From Candidatus Iainarchaeum sp. (GTDB lineage Archaea > Iainarchaeota > Iainarchaeia > JAGGVJ01), in the NCBI GenBank assembly GCA_021158055.1, contig JAGGVJ010000043.1, positions 1 to 18,950 on the forward strand: a stretch of DNA of 18,950 bases. The letters run 5' to 3'. The notes beneath the pieces are model-generated. The model ran no database searches and had not been told where the DNA came from. It worked only from the letters and a program-made list of their open reading frames with translations. The position numbers were made by a program, and so were the translations under genes. Position 1 is the stretch's first letter. The number at the start of each line of letters is the position of its first letter. This document shows positions 1-6,887 of the stretch, piece by piece.

Positions 1-523
1 ATGCTGATGCTTGTACTGTTCCCTGCTTACTGCCCAATAAATAAGTTGAGGTCCCTGAAGCAACACTGATATTGCAAGCGTCGCCATCAGAAATAGTTGC
101 GCTTGTGTCAATGACTATGAAGTATTCAATCCCGGAAGCAGATGCTGGAATTGAACGGTTAACAGTTACGCTCGTAGATGAACCGAGGTTAACGTTTGAG
201 TTTGTGCCAACCAATGTATCAGTAGAACTGTCAAAACCATTGTCATCAGTGCTGTCCCTGTAAATATATACGCCGTCAAAGTCAGAAGATGTTACAGTGC
301 CTGCTTGTCGAGTTACTGTAAATACTACGCTATTCAACGTCTCACTAGCGTTTTGGTCCAACCCAAAACCGACCATGGCAACTTTTGCACTGTCCGCTAT
401 AATCGCAGTATTTCCACTGAGCATCTCTGTTGCAGCAGTTGTTTCTGTAACTGTCGCTAAAGCAAAGTTCATTCCAAGCATCACTGCAAGGACAACAAAT
501 ACTGAAAATATTTTTGACTTCAT
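1..523 (-). CDS. Secreted beta-sandwich-type protein, N-terminal part (runs off left edge)
   Basis: Reading leftward from the ATG at 523, 174 codons stay open to the window edge, so the C-terminus is missing. The first 23 residues are a classical signal peptide (MKSKIFSVFVVLAVMLGMNFALA, cleavage expected after ALA). The mature part is rich in Ser, Thr, Asp and Asn. Its pattern, with a hydrophobic strand, then VYIYRDSTDDNGFDSSTDTLVG and later YFIVIDTSATISDGD, resembles the Asp/Gly-rich beta-sandwich repeats of surface and S-layer-associated proteins, where acidic loops often bind calcium; that function is inferred. GGAG at 532-535 lies 8 nt before the ATG and supports the start. The protein is probably exported to the cell surface. 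I cannot name the family. Confidence 0.75.
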   Translation of the reverse strand, partial: MKSKIFSVFVVLAVMLGMNFALATVTETTAATEMLSGNTAIIADSAKVAMVGFGLDQNASETLNSVVFTVTRQAGTVTSSDFDGVYIYRDSTDDNGFDSSTDTLVGTNSNVNLGSSTSVTVNRSIPASASGIEYFIVIDTSATISDGDACNISVASGTSTYLLGSKQGTVQASA

Positions 524-575
524 TTAATCAACTCCAACTTATTTACTTATTTTTTCCCTGTGTTTTATTTTATAA
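524..575 (-). promoter_or_regulatory. Promoter and ribosome binding site of the secreted-protein gene
   Basis: TTTATAAA on the minus strand (568-575) is a good archaeal TATA box. Transcription would start near 545, giving a leader of about 22 nt that contains GGAG (532-535). Unlike several other genes here, this one appears to be leadered. Confidence 0.5.
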
Positions 576-664
576 ACTTTATTTTCATCGGTTTGTTCTT
601 GTTTTTTTGATTTTCTTTCATTTGTTAATTTTTTTAAATTTGTTAATATTTTAACTTAATTTTG

Positions 665-766
665 ATTATTTTGCTCACCACAATTTTACCTTGAATCAAA
701 GGCAAAAAATGAGAGATATCACTATACTTACATAACATTAAAAAAGAAACTCATATTTAAACACTA
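665..766. repeat. Uninterrupted copy (copy A) of the sequence split by the TnpB element
   Basis: 665-730 matches 1556-1621 at 64 of 66 positions (mismatches at 677 and 727). 732-766 continues with about 29 of 35 matches to 2893-2927, beginning with an exact 19-nt block (ATAACATTAAAAAAGAAAC). Copy A therefore looks like the empty version of the locus into which the tnpB element at 1622-2892 is inserted. Both copies lie upstream of a minus-strand gene (the secreted protein and hicB), so the repeat may carry regulatory DNA. On the minus strand copy A contains TTTAAATA near 754-761, a possible TATA box, while copy B is changed there. Confidence 0.85.
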
Positions 767-1167
767 TCCTAAAATATGCCTTGCAGAACTCCAGTTGGAT
801 TGCCGGACTGCTTGTTAAAGTTGTTGTTTTGTCTGTCCATCCCATGTTAAGGGCCGATGCTAAGCGGCAATTTGTTTTGCCGGATGCCTTGTTTGAAAAA
901 AATAAGCGGATAAAAAAAGACGCCGGAATCATGGAAAAGATTACCATGGGGAATAGTGGATCCTGAAGGAGACTTGAGACATATATCTTTATGTCGGATA
1001 TGATTTTAGGGATTTCAGGATAAAGAAATTCCTGCGCTGAATTTCCCATTATCCGCCTGCATACCTTATATGAATCCGCATGACTGCAATACCCCACCCG
1101 GCTTTGAATTTATGCTTCAATTCTTGCTTTTGAAATTGCATTTGATGCAAGAAACTGATGAGGCCTT
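767..1167. other. Stretch without a supportable gene
   Basis: A 119-codon minus-strand frame (738-1097) and a 61-codon plus-strand frame (781-966) overlap here. Neither has a ribosome binding site or a recognisable motif, and the minus frame uses part of repeat copy A as its C-terminus. It could be the remnant of a decayed gene. A small palindrome, TTGCAT-TTG-ATGCAA at 1136-1150, lies just downstream of the truncated hicA. Confidence 0.4.
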
Positions 1168-1284
1168 TTATTTTATCAAACCCGCGAACTTATCCCTGCT
1201 TCCTTGTTGTCTCTTCAATTCAAAACCCAGTTTTTTCAGCACCTTTGCAATTTCTCTTGCGGTCATTAAAGGCAATTTTGCCAT
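1168..1284 (-). pseudogene. hicA: Truncated HicA toxin (N-terminal half only)
   Basis: The ATG at 1284 follows the hicB stop codon by 2 nt. The 38-residue product, MAKLPLMTAREIAKVLKKLG then FELKRQQGSRDKFAGLIK, matches the start of the HicA mRNA interferase family (KLP, then a helix, then LKKLGFE, R-Q-x-GS). In HicA the GS is followed by the catalytic histidine and then by strands ending in a PVH/G-x-L region, for a total of about 60-85 residues. Here GS is followed by Arg and the frame stops 11 codons later, so the catalytic His and the C-terminal half are absent. No trace of the missing half was seen further along the minus strand. The product should be inactive as an RNase. Small genes of this kind are easily missed because the frame is short. 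Confidence 0.7.
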
Positions 1285-1286
1285 TA

Positions 1287-1502
1287 TCAAACCTCTACTT
1301 CTAACTGTTGCACAGCTAAGAATTTAGTTTTAGTCTCTTTGGTGCCTTTAACTTGCAGATATAATGATATTGCCTCTTTAGTCCTCTTAAGCAACTCATC
1401 ATATGTTTTAGCTTGTGTGTGGCAACCCGGAAGTTCAACTACTCCTGATATCAGGTAACCATCTTCCCCTTCTTCTATAATTACATTATATTTTTCTGTC
1501 AT
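1287..1502 (-). CDS. hicB: HicB-family antitoxin
   Basis: The 71-residue protein has the HicB partial RNase H-like fold signature: a first strand YNVIIEEGEDGYLISGVVELPGC, then HTQAKTYDELLKRTKEAISLYL. HicB normally binds and masks the HicA toxin and often represses its own operon. No C-terminal DNA-binding domain is visible, as in the short HicB class. GTGAT (1508-1512) stands 5 nt before the ATG and is a plausible ribosome binding site. The gene precedes hicA, which is truncated here, so this antitoxin no longer has an intact partner in cis. It may act in trans on another HicA, or be decaying. Confidence 0.85.
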   Translation of the reverse strand: MTEKYNVIIEEGEDGYLISGVVELPGCHTQAKTYDELLKRTKEAISLYLQVKGTKETKTKFLAVQQLEVEV

Positions 1503-1507
1503 TTTGC

Positions 1508-1546
1508 ATCACTAAATGTGTAAAAATACGTCGGTATTCATATAAT
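1508..1546 (-). promoter_or_regulatory. Promoter of hicB-hicA
   Basis: ATTATATGA on the minus strand (1538-1546) is a likely TATA box about 40 nt before the hicB ATG, giving a leader of roughly 14 nt that carries GTGAT. The repeat copy B begins about 10 bp upstream, and the TnpB element is inserted about 75 bp upstream of the box, so the core promoter itself is intact. Confidence 0.45.
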
Positions 1547-1555
1547 TTGGTTTTT

Positions 1556-1621
1556 ATTATTTTGCTCGCCACAATTTTACCTTGAATCAAAGGCAAAAAA
1601 TGAGAGATATCACTATAGTTA
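1556..1621. repeat. Left half of repeat copy B, flanking the TnpB element
   Basis: 64 of 66 positions are identical to 665-730. It abuts the 3' (right) end of the tnpB element. In a TnpB system the bases just outside this end become the guide of the omega RNA, so the guide would begin TAACTATAGTGATATC (minus strand, from 1621). Confidence 0.85.
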
Positions 1622-1770
1622 TGTCAATTACTCCACCTTGTCGGGTGGGGCTTGTAACTAACTATATTGTTGTTACTTTTGGTTGATTGACGAACAACCT
1701 GCTGATCTCAGATATACCAAGATTAGCGATGTTTCGCGAAGCATTTAGATCAGCATGTAATTGAAAACCG
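1622..1770 (-). ncRNA. Putative omega RNA (reRNA) of TnpB
   Basis: In characterised IS200/IS605 TnpB systems the guide RNA overlaps the 3' end of tnpB, includes the right-end hairpin and takes its guide from the flanking DNA. The equivalent region here is the end of tnpB plus the 7-bp hairpin at 1631-1650 (minus strand CCCCACC-CGACAA-GGTGGAG). The upstream boundary is a guess; only the position and hairpin are visible. The presumed guide continues into 1621 and below. Confidence 0.35.
1631..1650. repeat. Right-end hairpin of the TnpB element
   Basis: CTCCACC and GGTGGGG form a 7-bp stem (one G-T pair) around the loop TTGTCG, 11 bp from the tnpB stop codon and about 9 bp from the element end. 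The position is typical of a TnpA-recognition hairpin. Confidence 0.7.
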
Positions 1771-2729
1771 CAACCACAACTATACCAACTGCCTTCTCTG
1801 TTTGTTTTTTTTATTGTGTTGCAATTGCTGCATTTTTGGCTTGTGTATCTTGGGTTTACTTTTACAATCTGTTTGCCTAATGCTTCTGCTTTGTAACTTA
1901 AAAACAATTCAAATTGATTGTAAGACCAATTGCCTAACATTCTGTTGAATCGCTTTCCATTACTTTTCTTTGTCATCCTGCTTAATCTTTCAAATGCAAA
2001 CACTTTAAAATCACTTTCTGCAATTGCTTTGCTTAACCTGTGATTTACATCAGTCACAAACCGTGTTTCTTTACCGCTGATTAATTTAAGTCTTTTTATA
2101 GCGGGTTTAGTGCCTTTGGACTGCAATACTCTTTTCAGGTATTGGTATTTGCCTTTGACTCTTTTCAAATCCTTTGAATTGAAAAACTGATTGTTTGAGC
2201 AGACCAAAATGTTGTTTATCCCCCTGTCTATTCCCAAAACATCTTTTGCTGTTGCCTGTTGAATTATCGGCTTTTCTTTTTCAACAACCACATTCAAAAA
2301 CAAATTATTGTTCCTGTAAATCAACATTCCTGCTTTTGGCTTCCAGTCAATGTATCTGTTCAGCTGTTTGTTTGTGCCAAAATTAAGTTTTATCCTGCCC
2401 CTGATTGTTGATATTGAAATGAATTTGTGTTCAAATGAAACCCTCAAACATCGCTTGTCATATCTCAAAGCAGACATTTGTTTTACTTTGATTTTTCTGC
2501 CTAACTTGTCTTTTTTTAATGCTTCTATTGCAACATCCCTTGATGTCTGAATCAAAGCAGATGGGAACTCAGGGTAAAGTTTTCTGATTTTTTTATAAGT
2601 TAAGTCATGCAATTCGTTTTTGTTATCTGTCTGGATGTTGAATCCAAAATCACAAATCAACTGCCTTATTTTTGAAGCGGCCTGCAAAGTGTTTTCCAAT
2701 CCCTTGCTTTTACTTAACCTTATTTGCAC
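1662..2729 (-). CDS. tnpB: TnpB RNA-guided endonuclease, start region altered by a duplication
   Basis: From the GTG at 2729 the product is 355 residues. The three RuvC-type catalytic acids are intact: Asp168 in GIDRG, Glu247 in AFERL and Asp327 in HADLNASRN. A zinc finger (Cys300, Cys303, Cys318, Cys320) sits between the last two, as in the OrfB_Zn_ribbon family. TnpB cuts DNA guided by an RNA made from the element's end and flank. The original start was most likely the ATG at 2773, giving MQRTVQIRLSKSK, but a 32-bp tandem duplication (2704-2767) shifts the frame so that this ATG now leads to a TAA at 2720-2722 after 17 codons. Initiation at GTG 2729 would lose only four residues, but it has no obvious ribosome binding site. 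The gene may therefore be poorly expressed or a very recent pseudogene. Confidence 0.85.
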   Translation of the reverse strand: MQIRLSKSKGLENTLQAASKIRQLICDFGFNIQTDNKNELHDLTYKKIRKLYPEFPSALIQTSRDVAIEALKKDKLGRKIKVKQMSALRYDKRCLRVSFEHKFISISTIRGRIKLNFGTNKQLNRYIDWKPKAGMLIYRNNNLFLNVVVEKEKPIIQQATAKDVLGIDRGINNILVCSNNQFFNSKDLKRVKGKYQYLKRVLQSKGTKPAIKRLKLISGKETRFVTDVNHRLSKAIAESDFKVFAFERLSRMTKKSNGKRFNRMLGNWSYNQFELFLSYKAEALGKQIVKVNPRYTSQKCSNCNTIKKTNREGSWYSCGCGFQLHADLNASRNIANLGISEISRLFVNQPKVTTI

Positions 2730-2767
2730 AGTTCTTTGCTTTTACTTAACCTTATTTGCACAGTTCT
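2704..2767. repeat. 32-bp perfect tandem duplication at the tnpB start
   Basis: 2704-2735 and 2736-2767 are identical (each begins TTGCTTTTACTTAACC). Because 32 is not a multiple of 3, the insertion breaks the reading frame between the ATG at 2773 and the body of tnpB. Removing one copy would restore a 359-codon gene. Confidence 0.95.
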
Positions 2768-2850
2768 TTGCATTTTATATCTATGGGTGGCAAACTATTT
2801 ATCTATTCATGTCTATTGTGCCATACAATACATTCAAGGTTTTATGCCCT

Positions 2851-2892
2851 CCCTTGCGGAAAGGGTCTTACGGAAAGGGTCTTACGGTAAGG
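2851..2892. repeat. Left end of the TnpB element: hairpin and 14-bp tandem repeat
   Basis: CCCTT-GCGGA-AAGGG (2851-2865) can form a 5-bp hairpin. The 14-bp unit CGGAAAGGGTCTTA occurs at 2857-2870 and 2871-2884. CTTAC-G-GTAAG at 2881-2891 is a palindrome at the very tip. These features match the subterminal hairpins expected at an IS200/IS605 left end. Confidence 0.6.
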
Positions 2893-2927
2893 ATAACATT
2901 AAAAAAGAAACCCAGAGTTAAACAATA
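2893..2927. repeat. Right half of repeat copy B, beyond the TnpB left end
   Basis: Matches 732-766, with the first 19 nt identical and about 29 of 35 overall. Together with 1556-1621 it reconstitutes the sequence that is continuous at 665-766. Confidence 0.8.
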
Positions 2928-3297
2928 CTGTGAATACCACCGATTAAAATCGTTGGATTCCCGGCTTGCAAAGGCACGGAATTTTTGCACTCCCGTGTCA
3001 AAGGTTTACCCACCGTGTCAAAGGTTTACCCACAGAACCAATTCAAAATTCTATATTACATTACACTTCTATATCATATTCATATTACACTATTCTGCAC
3101 TATTTCCACTTTCAATTTAAGATTTGAGACAGCTGATTTTACCCCATTAACCAATCCAATCAGCTGATTTTAATAACAGTTAAAATCTTATTATTTTAGA
3201 ATACACTCATTATGAAATTAATCCGAAAATCTAAAAAATATATTAAAAACACATAAAAAAGCTATTAAAAATACATCAATCGCGGTCTTGAAAAACC
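2928..3297. other. Intergenic stretch with short duplications
   Basis: No gene is supported in these 370 bp. A perfect 20-bp tandem duplication occupies 2993-3012 and 3013-3032 (CCGTGTCAAAGGTTTACCCA). A 12-bp direct repeat, CAGCTGATTTTA, occurs at 3130-3141 and 3161-3172. The DNA then becomes very AT-rich; TATTAAAAATA near 3263-3273 could be the TATA box for the gene at 3298. Confidence 0.6.
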
Positions 3298-5781
3298 ATG
3301 AAAGGCAAACAGGAAAAATTAAAAAAACTGTATCAGGCCCAACAGCAGGGCAACTGGCTGGAAATCCAGCAGGTTCAGGAACAGTTAAAGGACTGTTTCA
3401 AGGAAAGCTATGAAGAAGGTTTTCAAAAACTGCTTCTGGAAAAACCGGGCATCAGACCCTTCTTTGACATGGACAGCGAACTGCCTCAGTCAAGGACCAT
3501 AACCCCTGAAATTGCCGATTATTACAACGTCAATCTTATTTTCAGGGAATTCATTTCAAAAGCAAAATTTTCCACAGCAGGAATCCGCGGTTTTACTGAT
3601 GTTTTGCACAGCGAAAATCCGGATAAGATATACAACGACTTATTCATGGCCATCCTGATTGAAGCAGAAGCGGAATTTTTGAAGGAAATGCACGGCCGAA
3701 TCAAGAGCCGGCTGGACAAAATCAGGGACATTGACAGGCATTGCCTGATGCTCAAAAAAGAAATAGGCGAAGAAAACACGGCAATAATAGAAAAAATATA
3801 CGGCATGGAACTCAAAGACATCCTGCACTTTTTAAAACACAACATCGTAAAGCTTGTCGGAGGGGAAGTGCGGGTGCATACCGCGAAATTCTGCGAGATG
3901 GAAGCGCGGATACTGGCAGAAAAAGGCATAACAGTCATCGCCATGAAAAGCTATTCAGACAGCACCGCAATATACATCTACTCACTGCTTACGTTTATGC
4001 TCGGGGCCTGCGGGGCAACATACTACACTTCAAGCCACAGTTCCAGTTACCTTTTCGGCAGAAAATACCTTTCACCCGACGGCGGACAGCTCCTCCCCGA
4101 AGAATATGATCCTTATATCAAAATACTGGACAGGATAATCAACAAGGAAATATACGGCCAGGGAAAATACACAATATCCATGTCTGCCGCAGACAACAGC
4201 AACATAAAGAAGAACCTGGACTACAAAGAGATGTCAAAACTATTCCTGCCTGTCCTGAACGTGACCGAAAAAGACGTGCAGGTGATAAACAATGCGACAG
4301 AAGAAGGCCAAAAAATTATCCTGAACTGCCTCAACGGCTCAACATGGAAAACCCTGAAACCGATTTTAGATGAACTGAAAATAGACACAGGCGTCTTTGA
4401 CCTGGTCTGGCAGGAAGAAAACGCTTTTTTCAACGCCGGATATTCTGTAATTTATGACCGGGACACAGGCAAGTTTATCGTCGACCATTTTGGAATCGAC
4501 ACCACCTGGAATAAATGCATCAATACAATTCCTTATTGCAGCATCTTAAAAGACCAGCCGGTCGGAAAAATGGTATTTGAATGCGACCCGGATTCCGACC
4601 GCTTTGTCTTAAAGCAGGTCATGAGTGAAGAACAAATTCCTTTATTAGAGGAATTCGGGGTTGAACACATCAAGCTGCAGGAAGGCAAGGTGCTGGGGAT
4701 GCCTTCCCCGAACAAGGTCTTTCTGGCCCTCGACATAATAGACAAGGAAAAACTGGAAGCGCAAGGCCTATGGGAAAAATACATCTCCCTGTATTTCATC
4801 ACATACGTCTCCACAAGAGCATGGAGCGAATTCGCCGACTCAGTTCCGCACCTGGTCCGCGTCATGGAAATGGTCGGGTTCAAGAACTTAACGGCAATGC
4901 AACGGGTCTTTGAAAACTGGTGGTTTGACTCAGACAAAGAAAAGCTTGTTTTCAAAGACCAGCTGGGCAGGGAAATTGCCCTGGACCGCGCACTGCCCGT
5001 CAGGATCCACAGCAAGGAAGAAGAAAGCGGGGGGCGCGTTGCCGGAACAGCCAAAGTATGCGTGAATATCCTTGGGCAACGCACCCTTGCCATGCCTGAA
5101 AAAAGCTCGGTTGACGCATTGGTTTCAATGCTTATTTTTGCCTCCGAACAGTATCTTGCCGGAAAAAACGACCTGGAAAACAGCGATTATATCATGATGA
5201 ACTTTTTAAAGGCAAAATTCAAAAAATACAGCCTAAAATCAAAAATTGATATGCGGCTTGATATCCTGCACGGGTCGCAGGGGATAATCGCAATGCTTCC
5301 TTACAAGGAACAGCAGAAAGCGCTTAAAGAAGCACAGGCAAAAAAAGACAACTTCAACAACTTTGCATTCTCGCTGGGAAAAGCAGTGCGTGAAAAAGAA
5401 AAAACCATTGATGAAGTCATAGAAATGCTTATCGCGGCAGCGCCGGAATACAAAGAAACATGGCGTTGCCTGGACGAAATAACCGTAACCGAAGAAGAAG
5501 TGGCGGGCGGCGAAACAAGGTTTGAGGGAACCCCCATGATCTTCAGGCCCAAAAACGGTTTAAACCCCCTGTTTACGGAACTGGATTTCAGGCCCTCCGG
5601 AACAGACCCGCTGAAAAGCAAAGTATATGTTGACGCAGAATCGCTTTCATTTGAGCAACGGAAAAAAACCGAAAAATACTTTGATAATCTGGCAGGGCGT
5701 GATCTTTATCATATACTGGCTCATTTCAAGGTAAAATCCGCTGTTCCGAAAAGTGATTCAACAGGTAAACAAAAACAATAA
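3298..5781 (+). CDS. Large phosphohexomutase-like protein (phosphoglucomutase/phosphomannomutase superfamily)
   Basis: The 827-residue protein carries all four superfamily loops in order: TAGIRG (93-98, substrate phosphate region), TSSHSSS (244-250, the position of the catalytic phosphoserine loop normally TASHNP), DPDSDR (430-435, metal-binding Asp triplet), EESGG (575-579, sugar-specificity loop) and FRPSGTDP (764-771, phosphate-binding loop). These enzymes move phosphate between C1 and C6 of hexose phosphates for glycan and nucleotide-sugar synthesis. The family is usually 450-580 residues, so about 250-350 residues are extra: a 90-residue N-terminal extension and long insertions around 115-210 and 440-560. 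The Asn-Pro after the active-site His is replaced by Ser-Ser, so substrate or mechanism may differ. The ATG lacks a clear ribosome binding site. The gene appears to stand alone. Confidence 0.85.
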   Translation: MKGKQEKLKKLYQAQQQGNWLEIQQVQEQLKDCFKESYEEGFQKLLLEKPGIRPFFDMDSELPQSRTITPEIADYYNVNLIFREFISKAKFSTAGIRGFTDVLHSENPDKIYNDLFMAILIEAEAEFLKEMHGRIKSRLDKIRDIDRHCLMLKKEIGEENTAIIEKIYGMELKDILHFLKHNIVKLVGGEVRVHTAKFCEMEARILAEKGITVIAMKSYSDSTAIYIYSLLTFMLGACGATYYTSSHSSSYLFGRKYLSPDGGQLLPEEYDPYIKILDRIINKEIYGQGKYTISMSAADNSNIKKNLDYKEMSKLFLPVLNVTEKDVQVINNATEEGQKIILNCLNGSTWKTLKPILDELKIDTGVFDLVWQEENAFFNAGYSVIYDRDTGKFIVDHFGIDTTWNKCINTIPYCSILKDQPVGKMVFECDPDSDRFVLKQVMSEEQIPLLEEFGVEHIKLQEGKVLGMPSPNKVFLALDIIDKEKLEAQGLWEKYISLYFITYVSTRAWSEFADSVPHLVRVMEMVGFKNLTAMQRVFENWWFDSDKEKLVFKDQLGREIALDRALPVRIHSKEEESGGRVAGTAKVCVNILGQRTLAMPEKSSVDALVSMLIFASEQYLAGKNDLENSDYIMMNFLKAKFKKYSLKSKIDMRLDILHGSQGIIAMLPYKEQQKALKEAQAKKDNFNNFAFSLGKAVREKEKTIDEVIEMLIAAAPEYKETWRCLDEITVTEEEVAGGETRFEGTPMIFRPKNGLNPLFTELDFRPSGTDPLKSKVYVDAESLSFEQRKKTEKYFDNLAGRDLYHILAHFKVKSAVPKSDSTGKQKQ

Positions 5782-5865
5782 ATAGAAAACAAACACATAC
5801 CTATTAATCCGTGTGTACGCTGGCTTGCAAATCAAACAGCATGTGAAATTCAAGAGGTGGTATTT

Positions 5866-6780
5866 TTGGGTGCAGTGGAAATAGTTCTGACAAGTTTTAA
5901 GATGCCGTTTGAAAAACGGGAAACGCTGAGAGTAACCGGTTTTCAGGTGGCTGCCAGTTTAATCGTGATTTTGTTAAGCCTCGGGATATTCTTTGTGACG
6001 GTTGCAGCGTCCTTCCCGGGAAATTTTGACCCAGGCAACCCGCAAGCAGCCGCGGGAATAATCGGCATAATCATAAGTTTTTCAGGAATAATCCTTATCA
6101 GCATTATCCTGTTGTGGGTAATCAACTCACTGACAGCCATCATGTTCGCAAGACAGGTAAACACCATTTATTCAAAGTCCGCTGTAAACCTCAGCGACCT
6201 TGTAAACAAATCAAAACCAAAAATTTTGACTGTGCTTGGAATCGACATTGTGCTAAGTTTAATAATTACAATAATAATGCTCTTGCTTGGAGTGGTTATG
6301 CTGGGCGGGTTAATAAGCTCGCTTGGACAGGGAGCTGCAATGAGTGGAGTGGCAATGCAATCTGCTGTTCAGGCAACTCAAAACTTCAGCAACTTATTCA
6401 CAGTCATCACACTGCTCCTAAGCCCATTGTTTTTCCTTACCGTGCCGATAGCTGCCCTCAGCAAAAAAAGTGTTTTCGGCTCTTTAAAACAAGGGTTTGA
6501 AGTGGGCAAAAAAAACTACCTGTCGCTTTTGGCAGTAATGCTGTTGACAACGGGATTGATGATCGTACTCATCATCCCCGCAGCAATCCTCCTGATAATC
6601 GTTGCGGGAATCACTGCGCTTATCTTCGGTCTGGTCGGCGGTTTAACAGGCAGCTTAATCGGCGGCCTGGTTGCCGGCGCAATAATATACATCTTGCTGC
6701 TGCTTTACATGATGACGGTTTCCGGAGTCATGCCAGCAGTTGCCTACATGGACTACATTAAAGGAAAAGAACTCAAATAA
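5866..6780 (+). CDS. Polytopic membrane protein, function unknown
   Basis: I place the start at TTG 5866 because AGAGGTGG (5853-5860) is a strong ribosome binding site 5 nt before it; the longer frame from GTG 5857 would overlap that site. The 304-residue product begins with an amphipathic stretch and then has about six hydrophobic segments: near residues 28-50, 68-95, 130-152, 185-200, 225-250 and 255-285. The soluble piece before the last pair (KKSVFGSLKQGFEVGKKNY) resembles the pattern of YciC/DUF975-like archaeal and bacterial membrane proteins, in which repeated amphipathic and transmembrane units occur. No catalytic motif is visible. The secretion ATPase starts 107 bp downstream on the same strand, but the protein is not recognisable as the ATPase's usual membrane partner (TadC/ArlJ). 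Confidence 0.75.
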   Translation: MGAVEIVLTSFKMPFEKRETLRVTGFQVAASLIVILLSLGIFFVTVAASFPGNFDPGNPQAAAGIIGIIISFSGIILISIILLWVINSLTAIMFARQVNTIYSKSAVNLSDLVNKSKPKILTVLGIDIVLSLIITIIMLLLGVVMLGGLISSLGQGAAMSGVAMQSAVQATQNFSNLFTVITLLLSPLFFLTVPIAALSKKSVFGSLKQGFEVGKKNYLSLLAVMLLTTGLMIVLIIPAAILLIIVAGITALIFGLVGGLTGSLIGGLVAGAIIYILLLLYMMTVSGVMPAVAYMDYIKGKELK

Positions 6781-6840
6781 CAATCAAAATAAGCAAACAG
6801 CTCAAACAGGTAAATAACCCAAAAACAAATAAAAATAAAT

Positions 6841-6887
6841 GAAAGCCACGGGGGAGTCGTTCCCCCGCTTTCAAAACCGGTGCTTTA
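6841..6887 (+). promoter_or_regulatory. Strong leader hairpin and ribosome binding site before the secretion ATPase
   Basis: GAAAGC (6841-6846) pairs with GCTTTC (6867-6872), and GGGGGA (6850-6855) pairs with TCCCCC (6861-6866), around the loop GTCGT with a 3-nt bulge (CAC). GGTG at 6879-6882 lies 5 nt before the ATG at 6888 and probably serves as ribosome binding site. The stem ends 6 nt before it, so it could end the upstream transcript or control translation of the ATPase. Confidence 0.65.

Larger units (their letters stand above)
1622..2892 (-). mobile_element. IS200/IS605-like element carrying only tnpB
   Basis: The element is bounded by the two halves of repeat copy B (1556-1621 and 2893-2927), which are contiguous in copy A (665-766), leaving about 1.27 kb of inserted DNA with a 1-nt ambiguity at the 1622/1623 end. 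No target-site duplication is seen, as expected for the peel-and-paste transposition of this family. Both ends carry hairpins: 1631-1650 downstream of tnpB and 2851-2865 upstream. No tnpA (HUH transposase) is present, so movement would require a TnpA acting in trans. In tnpB orientation the left flank is ...TTAATGTTAT, the candidate TAM/target site. Confidence 0.8.

Noticed and set aside
72-527. Two plus-strand frames near the left edge
   Set aside because: Antisense to the open minus-strand frame that has a signal peptide, TATA box and ribosome binding site.
738-1097. 119-codon minus-strand frame
   Set aside because: No ribosome binding site or recognisable motif; its last codons lie in the intergenic repeat copy A, and a comparable frame opens on the other strand.
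1070-1327. 85-codon plus-strand frame
   Set aside because: Antisense to the truncated hicA and the end of hicB, both of which match a known family.
2620-3167. Plus-strand frames over the tnpB start and beyond
   Set aside because: They read through tandem duplications and element ends, with hydrophobic low-complexity products and no start signal.
3522-5621. Minus-strand frames within the phosphohexomutase gene
   Set aside because: Antisense to a gene with all four superfamily loops in the correct order.
6841-6872. tRNA gene or tRNA fragment
   Set aside because: There is one long stem only, with no T-arm or anticodon arm.
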